Positions 35,398-43,132 of a stretch of 64,000 nucleotides of DNA are shown here, piece by piece; the first letter of the stretch is position 1, and every line of letters starts with the position of its first letter. The stretch spans positions 62,001 to 126,000 of the forward strand of contig NZ_JAFMYW010000005.1 in the NCBI RefSeq assembly GCF_017353175.1. Direction: 5' to 3'. The translations under genes and the position numbers were made by a program. The DNA comes from Fibrella forsythiae. GTDB lineage: Bacteria > Bacteroidota > Bacteroidia > Cytophagales > Spirosomataceae. Below the pieces are notes generated by a model that saw only the letters and a list, made by a program, of their open reading frames with translations, searched no databases and was not told the DNA's origin.

Positions 35398-36387
35398 ATG
35401 AAAACGAAAACACTCGGAAATACAGGCCAGACAGTATCCGCCTTAGGCCTTGGTTGTATGGGAATGACCGATTTCTACGGTCAGCGCAACGACACCGAAT
35501 CGATAGCCACGATTCATGCGGCGCTGGATGAGGGGCTTAACTTTCTGGATACGGCCGATATGTATGGCCCGTTTACGAATGAAGAACTGGTAGGAAAAGC
35601 CATTCAGGACCGCCGTCCTGCTGTTTTCGTGGCCACCAAATTTGGATTTGTTCGCGACCCAAACGACCCCGCAAAGCGAAGCATCAACGGAAAACCCGAC
35701 TACGTACGTCGGGCGTGCGAAGGTAGCCTGAAACGATTGGGCGTTGATCACATTGATCTGTATTATCAGCACCGCGTAGACCCCAACACGCCTGTTGAAG
35801 ATACCGTAGGCGAAATGAGTCGACTGGTCGACGAAGGGAAGGTTCGTTTTATTGGCTTGTCAGAAGCGGGTGCCGATACCATTCGCCGGGCCAATGCCAT
35901 TCACCCAATTGCGGCGGTGCAATCTGAATATTCGCTCTGGAGCCGGGATATTGAAGACGACGTAATACCCACCGTACGTGAATTGGGCATTACGCTGGTA
36001 GCTTACAGCCCGCTTGGCCGAGGATTCTTAACCGGGCAAATAAAGAACTTCGATGACCTGGCCGCTGATGATTACCGCCGGCACTCACCTCGTTTTCAGG
36101 GCGAAAATTTCCAGAAGAATCTCGACGTGGTAAAGCAGATCGAAGCGCTGGCCGCTCAAAAAGGTGTTACCGCCTCGCAACTGGCCTTAGCCTGGATCAT
36201 GGCGCAAGGCGATGAATTACTCCCCATTGTTGGTACAAAACGCCGATCGTATCTACAGGAAAACCTTAGCGCGCTCAACATCTCACTCACGCCGGCTGAT
36301 CTGGCCGCCATCGAAGCCATCTCGCCCAAAGGTGCCGCCGCCGGCGAGCGCTACCCTGCTATGATGATGAAACTGGTGAACGGGTAG
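35398..36387 (+). CDS. Aldo/keto reductase
   Basis: A 329-residue NADPH-dependent aldo/keto reductase of the AKR13/YajO-like type. The catalytic tetrad is visible in order: aspartate and tyrosine in [15 protein letters not shown] near residues 50-56, lysine in VATKFGFV near 81, and histidine in [14 protein letters not shown] near 123. The C-terminal [17 protein letters not shown] near 280 binds the cofactor phosphate. The length fits. Its gene is alone; a gap of about 236 bases upstream is AT-rich, and no promoter motif was convincing. Substrate unknown. Confidence 0.95.
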   Translation: MKTKTLGNTGQTVSALGLGCMGMTDFYGQRNDTESIATIHAALDEGLNFLDTADMYGPFTNEELVGKAIQDRRPAVFVATKFGFVRDPNDPAKRSINGKPDYVRRACEGSLKRLGVDHIDLYYQHRVDPNTPVEDTVGEMSRLVDEGKVRFIGLSEAGADTIRRANAIHPIAAVQSEYSLWSRDIEDDVIPTVRELGITLVAYSPLGRGFLTGQIKNFDDLAADDYRRHSPRFQGENFQKNLDVVKQIEALAAQKGVTASQLALAWIMAQGDELLPIVGTKRRSYLQENLSALNISLTPADLAAIEAISPKGAAAGERYPAMMMKLVNG

Positions 36388-36395
36388 ATAATTAA

Positions 36396-36455
36396 GAATT
36401 AAGAATGGCTCCGCTTGCAGATACATTAGACTGCAAGCGGAGCCATTCTTAATTC
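36396..36455. repeat. Perfect 25-bp inverted repeat between convergent genes
   Basis: Arms 36396-36420 and 36431-36455 are perfect 25-base complements with a 10-base loop. The outer GAATTAAGAAT unit resembles that of the 31680 palindrome. It fills the gap between the aldo/keto reductase gene and the TspO-like gene. Confidence 0.88.
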
Positions 36456-36467
36456 TTCACTCTTAAT

Positions 36468-37256
36468 TTAAAAAGATACCTGCCTTCGTTTGGGGGCAAT
36501 AAGGCCGTAGATGGCCAATAAAACCGCAACAATAGCACCGGCCCCGGCTGCAAGCTGAACGGTTGGCGTAGCAGCCTGCTTCATCGCGATGGCCGTGTAG
36601 GCCCAGGTAAAGACCAAAATGAACGCGGCGCTCCGGTAGCGATTATACAGCACGGCCCCTACAACCAGCGCCAATACTAGTACGCCAACAGCCCAGACTG
36701 GTTCAGAAATGCCAGACAGATCGAAACTGTGGGCACGGAACCACAACGTAATATTCAGGATGGTGGCAACGGTGAGCCAGCCGAAATAAATAGAGAACGG
36801 CACGCGCGCCAGCCACGTTTCGGCCGTTTTTACAGGCCGCATCATGGCCATATCCGTGCGTGGGTTGATCCGTAATGCTTCCATAACCATAAACAGGCTG
36901 GCAAACATGATCAGAATGACCGTCAATGCTCCGCCAATCCATTCCTGATTGAAGATCGGGCTCCAGATAGCATTGCCCAATGCATTGATGATATACCACG
37001 GACCCGCTGCCCGAAAACGCGGATTATGCTGTTGCGATGGCAAGGCCTGATAAATGGCGAAACCCAGTAGCCCTAGAAAAATGACGCCCCAGATGGCAAA
37101 GGCATAACCTGCAGGCGTGATCAGCGTAGTGTACTTATTCGACACGTCGCCGTTGGTTTGCGGACCAAACACGCGCGCATTTGAGAGGCCATTCATCACA
37201 ATCAGCGTGACAGTTACGACCACGACCAAAACCTGACGTAAACGATCATTCATCAT
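36468..37256 (-). CDS. TspO/MBR-like tryptophan-rich membrane protein
   Basis: A 262-residue membrane protein with about seven hydrophobic helices. The segment ITPAGYAFAIWGVIFLGLLGFAIYQ near residue 47-70 and NALGNAIWSPIFNQEW near 92 are typical of the long Bacteroidota proteins annotated as tryptophan-rich sensory protein, which are distant relatives of TspO. The ligand and function in bacteria of this type are unknown. Two ATGs at the start (37256 and 37253) cannot be told apart. Confidence 0.75.
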   Translation of the reverse strand: MMNDRLRQVLVVVVTVTLIVMNGLSNARVFGPQTNGDVSNKYTTLITPAGYAFAIWGVIFLGLLGFAIYQALPSQQHNPRFRAAGPWYIINALGNAIWSPIFNQEWIGGALTVILIMFASLFMVMEALRINPRTDMAMMRPVKTAETWLARVPFSIYFGWLTVATILNITLWFRAHSFDLSGISEPVWAVGVLVLALVVGAVLYNRYRSAAFILVFTWAYTAIAMKQAATPTVQLAAGAGAIVAVLLAIYGLIAPKRRQVSF

Positions 37257-37328
37257 ACATACTGTAGCATTGATTGGTGATACAACCGACGTTGCTCGTC
37301 AAGTGTTCACGAAGCACGTACCTGATAG

Positions 37329-38447
37329 TTAGGGCTCATAGGTCAGTGGTAATAATTCAGCCATCTTTTCCCAACCCCAATATCCTTCAAAAATTACACC
37401 GAGCGGATTGTAAAAGTTGCCGTTCCGTTCAATGGTAACGGTTGGCTCGGTCAGGTAGATGAGCGAAGTTTGAGGCCCACCGGGGCTAAGTTTTTCGCTA
37501 AACGGCGAGAGCGAGCGCACGTATTCGGGCGATTCTTTCTCCAGTGTGTAGGTAACCTGAATAAGGTTCTCGAACGAGAGGGCGGTGGTTGAGTCTGTCG
37601 ATGCTTCCTCACTTAACAGGAACGTTGCCGGCAATGCATCCTTAACCAGGTACCGCGCTTTCTTTATCCGCCATTGCCCAGCCACTTTCGACGAATCGGT
37701 TCGCTCCAGAACCCGACGAATCTCGAAGCCTTCTTCGGCCGTTTTCTTCGCGTAGAGTGTTCGCATGAAATGCATCGATGAGCCCCGATACGCTTCTGTT
37801 CGTGCTTTCTCCCAACGCAAAGCTTCCCGGCGGCCACGAGGCTTCATGAGCTCATAGACAGGGTAGCCCAGATACGACACCGATTTGTTGCCGTAATCGA
37901 ACAGGAATTGCTCCAGCACGTACCTGATCCGATAACCCAACGCTTTATTGTCGATGATAAGCGGCTCCCGGGCTCCACCTGTCATACGCATGGTGGCCCG
38001 GTTATCATCAAACCAAAGTGCGTTCTGGTTAATGATTTTACACTCCTGCGCGTTTTTGCTGGTGCCGATGAAGTTTTTAAGGAAAACGCCCAACTGCTCT
38101 AGCCACTCCGGGTCGCGGTTGGCACGTACCTGCACCTCTGCCAGTTGATTCGCCGATGGCATGATCCGAATCAGCAGAGAGGCAGGCTGGTTGGTGTTGA
38201 TCGGCGACGCCAGCGTTTCGAAACCCACACTGGACACGACCAGATCGAAACGACCTGCGGGTAGGTTCGCCAGCACGAAACTCCCATTCTCGTCGGCCGT
38301 GGTGCCCTTGGTTGTGTTGGCCAGAAATACGCTGCAGAAGGGTACAGGCTGCCCATCAGCGGCATTAACAACCCGGCCACGCAAGGTGAACTGAGCCTGG
38401 GCCGTGAGGGAAATCAGCAGAAGGAGCAACAGGAGGCGCATCATCAT
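37329..38447 (-). CDS. Exported protein with carboxypeptidase-regulatory-like domain
   Basis: A 372-residue exported protein (signal peptide MMMRLLLLLLLISLTAQAQ). Residues 20-100 form the CarboxypepD_reg-like beta sandwich common in Bacteroidota surface proteins (FTLRGRVVNAADGQPVPF, GTTADENGSFVLANLPAG, YDLVVSSVGF-like strand). The rest (about 110-370) is an uncharacterised region with strands and charged turns (NAQECKIINQNALWF near 145) seen in DUF5686-type or stand-alone proteins. It probably sits in the outer membrane or periplasm. A TAAATTTG box lies 28 bases upstream. Confidence 0.8.
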   Translation of the reverse strand: MMMRLLLLLLLISLTAQAQFTLRGRVVNAADGQPVPFCSVFLANTTKGTTADENGSFVLANLPAGRFDLVVSSVGFETLASPINTNQPASLLIRIMPSANQLAEVQVRANRDPEWLEQLGVFLKNFIGTSKNAQECKIINQNALWFDDNRATMRMTGGAREPLIIDNKALGYRIRYVLEQFLFDYGNKSVSYLGYPVYELMKPRGRREALRWEKARTEAYRGSSMHFMRTLYAKKTAEEGFEIRRVLERTDSSKVAGQWRIKKARYLVKDALPATFLLSEEASTDSTTALSFENLIQVTYTLEKESPEYVRSLSPFSEKLSPGGPQTSLIYLTEPTVTIERNGNFYNPLGVIFEGYWGWEKMAELLPLTYEP

Positions 38448-38474
38448 TTAGGCAGTCTTACGGGCATAGGGTCA

Positions 38475-38482
38475 CAAATTTA
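38475..38482 (-). promoter_or_regulatory. Candidate -7 box TAAATTTG
   Basis: On the minus strand TAAATTTG matches TAnnTTTG exactly, 28 bases before the start at 38447 and between that gene and the upstream terminator. The placement matches the boxes at 43098 and 47062 (27-29 bases from the start). Confidence 0.5.
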
Positions 38483-38514
38483 CCGATTAACTATAAGTTT
38501 AGTTGTGAGGTTGC

Positions 38515-38555
38515 AAAAAAAGGGGCCGCCCATACACATGAGTGGCCCCTTTTTT
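38515..38555 (-). terminator. Intrinsic terminator after the PorE-like gene
   Basis: On the minus strand a GGGGCC-type stem (GGGGCCACTC to GGGCGGCCCC) is followed by a run of seven T residues, and the stem is preceded by A residues, so it could also work in the other direction. It lies 14 bases after the stop at 38569 and fits an intrinsic terminator well. Confidence 0.75.
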
Positions 38556-38568
38556 GGGAGTAGGTACG

Positions 38569-40629
38569 TTACAGCGCCAATACTTTGAATTCGGTACGTC
38601 GGTTGCGCTGATGCTCTTCCTCCGTGCGGGCGTTTTTCACAACCAACTGCGTTTCTCCGTAGCCCTTTGCCGTGATGCGGTCGGCGTCGATGCCTTTTGA
38701 AACAATATACTCAACGGCGGCCTTGGCCCGGTTTTGCGAGAGCGTCATGTTATACGCATCGGGTGAGCGGGCATCCGTATGTGAGCCCAACTCGATTTTC
38801 AGCGATGGATTGTCTTTCAGGATCGTCACCAGCTTGTCCAGTTCCTCGGCTGCGTCGGGCCGAATGTTGTACTTGTTGAGATCATAATAGATATTCTCCA
38901 GCGCGAAGGTTTTGTTCAGTTCCACCTTATCCAGCAATAAAGCCACGTTGAACGTCGTGTCTGTTTCGGGCTTCGTCAGGAAAATCTCGGGAATGCTGCG
39001 GCCCTGCATCGTAAACGGTTCGCGGCGGGTCAGATAACCGGGGCGCTCGGCAATGACGCTATACGTTTTGCCCTCTACCACCGGGAACTTCCCGAACGTA
39101 CCTGGCTGACCCGTAGTGGCCTCAGCTACGGTAGCGTCGTTGCTGTCGTCAACAATACGTACCCGCGCCGAATCGAGCGGGGCGTTGGGAGCCGCGTTGA
39201 TTTTTACGGTACCGGCCAGGAAGTAGCGCACTATCTTCGGCGAACCTGACTTGGGCGGGTTGTTCCGGGCAATGGTCGTTGTATCGCCCGACGAAGCCGA
39301 TCCGTTTTCGACCAGATAGATATCATCATCGCCTTTACCACCGGGGCGGTTGCTGGCCATGTACCCCTTGTTCGGCTCGGGGAATGTGAGGCCAAAATCA
39401 TCAGCGGGTGAATTGATGGGCTGCCCCATATTTTCGATCCGGATAACGCCGCCCGAGCGGGTTGCTACGAATACGTCGAGCTTACCCAGGCCAGGGTGCC
39501 CATCCGACGAGAAATACAGCTTGCCATCAGCCGCTACGAACGGGAACATCTCGTCGCCGGGGGTGTTGATGTCGCGTCCCATATTCACCGGGCGGCTAAA
39601 CCGGCCCGACGCGTCCATATTGGCCCGATAGAGATCAATACCGCCAACGCTACCCGCCCGGTTCGACGCAAAATAAAGTGTTTTGCCATCGGCCGAGAAC
39701 GCCGGTGACCCATCCCAGGCCAGCGAATCGGAGATGGGCAGGCGGAAGGGCTGATTCCAGTTGCCGCTCTGGTCTTGTCGGCTCAGATACAGGTCAACAT
39801 CGGCACCGCCCTTGCGCTTACCATTGTTGCCCCGGGCAAATACCATCATCTTGCCATCTTTAGAGAAAGCAGGCGTTCCTTCGTTAACGTCGCCCTGAAA
39901 CACGCTTCCACTGAACAATTGGGGGCCAGCGCTGCCTACCCCGGTTTCGTCGGGTTTCTGGCCAATTTTTGCCTTGTACAGGCCCGTCATGGCCAGGCCA
40001 TTGTTTTTATAGGTAACGTCTTTCCGCGATGCCGTAAAAATTAGCTCATCGCCGCGGAGCACCGGCGCATATTCGGTACCGGCTGAGTTGATCGTTCCTA
40101 GATTTGTGACCCGGAAATCGGCCTGTTTGCCGCTGATGGCACTAATGGCCCGTAACGTTTCGATCTCGCGCTGCGCTTTGGCCAGACCAACCTTACTTTT
40201 TGGCCGGGCATCGATGTATTGCTGCAACTGCGCCTGAGCACCCGCGTAATCGCCGTTTGCTTTCAGCGCATAGGCATAGTTAAGGCGAAGGTCGGCCAGA
40301 TTCTGGTCGGCAAAGGCCGGTTTTACGGTGGCATCGGTCGTTGCGGCAACTGCTACCGACGTACCCAGCCCACCATCGAGCGCCTTCTGGTAGAACGGTG
40401 CCGCCTGATCGATATGGTTCGAGAGGCGGTACGATTCGGCAGTGTAGTAATTGAGGCGGCCGGCATCGACCTTTCCTGTTGCTTTGGTAAACTGGCCCAA
40501 TGCCAGATTGTATTCGCCGGCATCGAAATGGCGAACACCTTTTTTGTAGGCCTGCATGGCCGAATTACAGCTGCTTAGCCCAATGGCGACACTCAGTATC
40601 AGCAGCGGAACCCGCGTATAGAATTTCAT
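38569..40629 (-). CDS. PorE-like OmpA family lipoprotein (TPR, beta propeller, CRD, OmpA)
   Basis: A 686-residue protein starting at the ATG 40629; an open frame extends 11 codons further, but that version lacks a sensible signal peptide. The signal ends at a lipobox-like GLSSC. Order of domains: TPR helices (about 20-150), WD40-like PD40 repeats (about 165-450; e.g. GKMMVFARGN, GSPAFSADGKTLYFASNR), a carboxypeptidase-regulatory-like domain (about 470-560) and an OmpA peptidoglycan-binding domain (about 575-680; SHTDARSPDAYN, QNRRTEF-type end). This order is that of PorE of the type IX secretion system. Other OmpA/TPR/propeller paralogs exist in Bacteroidota, so PorE itself is not certain. 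Confidence 0.82.
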   Translation of the reverse strand: MKFYTRVPLLILSVAIGLSSCNSAMQAYKKGVRHFDAGEYNLALGQFTKATGKVDAGRLNYYTAESYRLSNHIDQAAPFYQKALDGGLGTSVAVAATTDATVKPAFADQNLADLRLNYAYALKANGDYAGAQAQLQQYIDARPKSKVGLAKAQREIETLRAISAISGKQADFRVTNLGTINSAGTEYAPVLRGDELIFTASRKDVTYKNNGLAMTGLYKAKIGQKPDETGVGSAGPQLFSGSVFQGDVNEGTPAFSKDGKMMVFARGNNGKRKGGADVDLYLSRQDQSGNWNQPFRLPISDSLAWDGSPAFSADGKTLYFASNRAGSVGGIDLYRANMDASGRFSRPVNMGRDINTPGDEMFPFVAADGKLYFSSDGHPGLGKLDVFVATRSGGVIRIENMGQPINSPADDFGLTFPEPNKGYMASNRPGGKGDDDIYLVENGSASSGDTTTIARNNPPKSGSPKIVRYFLAGTVKINAAPNAPLDSARVRIVDDSNDATVAEATTGQPGTFGKFPVVEGKTYSVIAERPGYLTRREPFTMQGRSIPEIFLTKPETDTTFNVALLLDKVELNKTFALENIYYDLNKYNIRPDAAEELDKLVTILKDNPSLKIELGSHTDARSPDAYNMTLSQNRAKAAVEYIVSKGIDADRITAKGYGETQLVVKNARTEEEHQRNRRTEFKVLAL

Positions 40630-40858
40630 AATCAATGGAGCAAAACAGATTAACCCGCCCAAGATAATAACGTTTTGGCGGGGTCATTCGTCAATACCTT
40701 ATTTAAACGAAATCAGGGCCTCGTTTATTAGCAAATGTTCATGTGAAATGGACCGCCCCAGGCATGCGTATCAGGCTGGTTGTCTGCGCCGGAGAGGATC
40801 CTGTCTACCGTTACCTAATGCGCGGGGTTTTTGTTGCACGTACTTACTAAAAGTCGGG

Positions 40859-40866
40859 TAGCTTCG
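40859..40866 (+). promoter_or_regulatory. Candidate -7 box TAGCTTCG for the AraC-type gene
   Basis: TAGCTTCG, one base off TAnnTTTG, lies 19 bases before the start at 40886. A TTG at 40834-40836 sits 22 bases upstream of it, near the expected -33 spacing. The same 8-mer occurs at 31139. Confidence 0.35.
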
Positions 40867-40885
40867 TATACTGACAGTCAAGTAT

Positions 40886-41695
40886 ATGCGCTATCAAAAA
40901 GTACACCCGTCTCCTCATCTGGCCCCGTTCGTAGCATGCTATTTCGTTTGGGAAAACGATGCTCATCCGGTTGTGCCGTTGCGCATTGAATCGCCCCCAT
41001 CCGGGTTTGCATCAATGGTATTCACTTATGGCGATCCGTATGTTGTTCAGACCGGGAAATATGCCAAAACGGCCCCGACGGCCTTTATAACTGGCCAGGC
41101 TACCCGGCAATATGAACTGCAACTGCCGGGGCGAATCGGTATGGTGGGGATTGTGTTTCGGCCGGCGGGCCTGAACACGTTGTTCGGGTTGCCCATGTAC
41201 GAGTTTACCGATGATCGAATTGCCTTGACCGACGTGCTGACGGGATCGATAACGTACCTGCACGAACAGCTATGCGAGTGTAACAGCACGACAGCACGAA
41301 TAAACCTGCTGGAACAGTTTCTGAACCGGCAGTTACTCCGCCAGGGCAACCGCTTCGACCGGACCGATTTTGCCGCTAACCTGATTGTGGACAGGTTTGG
41401 TGTGTTGACTGTCAGTGAATTAATGAACGACCTGTACGTTTGTCGGCGGCAGTTTGAGCGGCAGTTTCTGCAAAAAGTGGGAGTTAGTCCGAAGTACTAT
41501 GCCCGCATTCGGCGGGTGGGGCATGTCTGCGCGCAACTGGCTACGCAGCGATGGCAGGTCAGCGACTGGCAGGACTTCGTTTTTCGGGCCGGTTACTACG
41601 ATCAGTCACATTTCATTCGGGAGTTCACACAGTTTACGGGAAAAAGACCGACGCTCTACGTGAAAGACAACGCCGAACTGAGTCAGTATTTATAA
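40886..41695 (+). CDS. AraC family transcriptional regulator
   Basis: A 269-residue regulator. Residues 1-150 match the DUF6597-type sensor domain found before AraC DNA-binding domains (HLAPFVACYFVWEN, IGMVGIVFRPAGLNTLFG). Residues 165-265 carry the two helix-turn-helix motifs of AraC proteins: LTVSELMNDLYVCRRQFERQF near 175 and FRAGYYDQSHFIREFTQFTGK near 233. It would bind DNA as a transcription activator or repressor; its ligand and targets are unknown. The DinB-like gene follows in the same direction after a degraded repeat. Confidence 0.9.
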   Translation: MRYQKVHPSPHLAPFVACYFVWENDAHPVVPLRIESPPSGFASMVFTYGDPYVVQTGKYAKTAPTAFITGQATRQYELQLPGRIGMVGIVFRPAGLNTLFGLPMYEFTDDRIALTDVLTGSITYLHEQLCECNSTTARINLLEQFLNRQLLRQGNRFDRTDFAANLIVDRFGVLTVSELMNDLYVCRRQFERQFLQKVGVSPKYYARIRRVGHVCAQLATQRWQVSDWQDFVFRAGYYDQSHFIREFTQFTGKRPTLYVKDNAELSQYL

Positions 41696-41705
41696 TCCTC
41701 GGTTT

Positions 41706-41783
41706 TCAGTCTTCCGTCCTCTGTTGTGCAGCTAGTCAACGGCAACGTACCCAGGCAACGCAACAAAGGACACAAAACAGAAT
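41706..41783. repeat. Degraded copy of the GCAGCGCAAC palindrome
   Basis: The left half (TTCAGTCTTCCGTCCTCTGT, from about 41705) equals the outer unit of the repeat at 15261; the right half (GCAACGCAACAAAGGACACA, from about 41754) is a diverged complement. An ACGTACC motif lies in the loop (about 41746), as in the 15261 copy. Confidence 0.6.
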
Positions 41784-41854
41784 GTCGCAAACGTACAATC
41801 TGGCCTGAAGCGGGCAAGTTAGTTTTGACTATCTATCAAAACCAGATCGAAACC

Positions 41855-42469
41855 GTGAAAGCAATGCTCTTCTTTCTGCTGATCAGCAGCTCGTTACTGG
41901 CGCAGACACCCGCCAAACTCTGGACCGAAACCGACCGCCAGTATACGCTCGATAACCTGAAACGTACCCGCGATGAACTAACCCGGGAAACCGAAAACCT
42001 AACCCCGGCACAGTGGGCTTTCCACGAATCGCCCGACCGCTGGAGCATCGGCGAAGTGGTGGAGCATCTGGCCCTGTGGGAAATTATCTGGGCGCGGGAG
42101 GTCAGTATGGGTAGCCGCAGCAAACCACAGTCCGAACTGAACCAGACCAGCAAACCCGACGGCTACTATGCCGAGTGGATTATGGAACCTACCCCACACA
42201 AATCGCCCGATTTTTCGCGGCCAACGGGCTTCATTGAAGGCAAAAATAACCTGCTCTTTTTCACAAAACTGCGTAATCAGACCATCGACTTTGTGTCGAC
42301 AACGACCACCGATATGCGGGCGCAGTTTGAACTGACCGGCACCGATAGCCCCCGGAACATGCACCAGGTGTATATTTTTCAGTGGGGTCATGTAGACCGG
42401 CACCTTCGCCAGATCCGTAAAATCAAGCAGCACCCCAATTATCCACCCGCCTCCCTTTCCACCAAATAA
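41855..42469 (+). CDS. Exported DinB-like (DinB_2) four-helix protein
   Basis: A 204-residue protein with a signal peptide (hydrophobic run ending SSLLAQ). The rest is a DinB/YfiT-type four-helix bundle: LKRTRDELTRETENLTPAQW near 30-50, ESPDRWSIGEVVEHLALWE near 55-72 with the first metal-ligand histidine, and IFQWGHVDRHLRQIRKI near the C-terminus with the other two. The family includes metal-dependent thiol transferases, usually cytosolic, so export is unusual. Starts GTG 41855 and ATG 41864 both keep the signal peptide; the GTG gives the more typical lysine near the N-terminus. Confidence 0.78.
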   Translation: MKAMLFFLLISSSLLAQTPAKLWTETDRQYTLDNLKRTRDELTRETENLTPAQWAFHESPDRWSIGEVVEHLALWEIIWAREVSMGSRSKPQSELNQTSKPDGYYAEWIMEPTPHKSPDFSRPTGFIEGKNNLLFFTKLRNQTIDFVSTTTTDMRAQFELTGTDSPRNMHQVYIFQWGHVDRHLRQIRKIKQHPNYPPASLSTK

Positions 42470-42481
42470 ACTCCTTTAGCC

Positions 42482-42922
42482 ATGCAGACCACACAACAGG
42501 AATCTATCTCGGAAATGACCCGTAAGGGGGCTTGCCTTGCCTTCTTCACGGCCTACGACGACCTCGACACCGCCCGCATGATTGGCCTTGCCGCCCCCAA
42601 CGCCACCGTTCATTTTCTGCCCCTTGGCGAAGGTGGGCTAGGTACGTTCTGGGAGTTTGGCAAAGCCGTCTGGGATTCGCTCATCGACAGCTTCCCCGAC
42701 ATTAGCAACACCGTTGATAACCTCTCGGCTGAGGGTGATACCGTAACGGCCAACGTAACCATTGGCGGTACACAAACGAAGGAATTTCTGGGCATTGCCA
42801 GCAAAGGATTCCGATTTGACTCCGACCATATCTTCGTTTTCCGTTTCAACGCCGCCGACCAGATTCAGAGCCTGACCATCAACTGGGACGCCGCCAGTTT
42901 TGCCCGGCAGTTGGGGGCTTAG
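42482..42922 (+). CDS. NTF2-like (SnoaL/ester cyclase) protein
   Basis: A 146-residue cytosolic protein of the NTF2-like cone-shaped fold. The pattern is FFTAYDDLDTARMIGLAAPNATVHFLP near 20-47, an AVWDSLIDSFPDI helix near 62, EGDTVTANVTIGGTQ near 83 and a final HIFVFRFNAADQIQSLTINWD strand pair near 115. Proteins of this fold act as cyclases, isomerases or ligand binders; no substrate can be assigned. It lies 12 bases after the DinB-like gene and is likely cotranscribed with it. Confidence 0.8.
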   Translation: MQTTQQESISEMTRKGACLAFFTAYDDLDTARMIGLAAPNATVHFLPLGEGGLGTFWEFGKAVWDSLIDSFPDISNTVDNLSAEGDTVTANVTIGGTQTKEFLGIASKGFRFDSDHIFVFRFNAADQIQSLTINWDAASFARQLGA

Positions 42923-43097
42923 TGCCGACCTTCCTACCGTTAACTTCACTGCCTAACCGTTTCCTAAAATTAGCAGAAGGGGAGCCATGCTACAGACTAC
43001 TTATGCTGCATGGCAGGCTTTGTTATCTACCTATCTCTTTATGGATCATTGGTATTAACCACCACATTTGGAGGGTATATGCCAGTGAGGAATAAGA

Positions 43098-43105
43098 TAG
43101 CTTTG
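43098..43105 (+). promoter_or_regulatory. Candidate -7 box TAGCTTTG for the subtilisin-vWA gene
   Basis: TAGCTTTG matches TAnnTTTG exactly and lies 27 bases before the ATG at 43133. A TTTG at about 43067-43070 is further upstream than the usual -33 spacing. The position fits a short 5' leader. Confidence 0.5.
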
Positions 43106-43132
43106 CCTGTATCGAACTAAACCTTTACAGCT

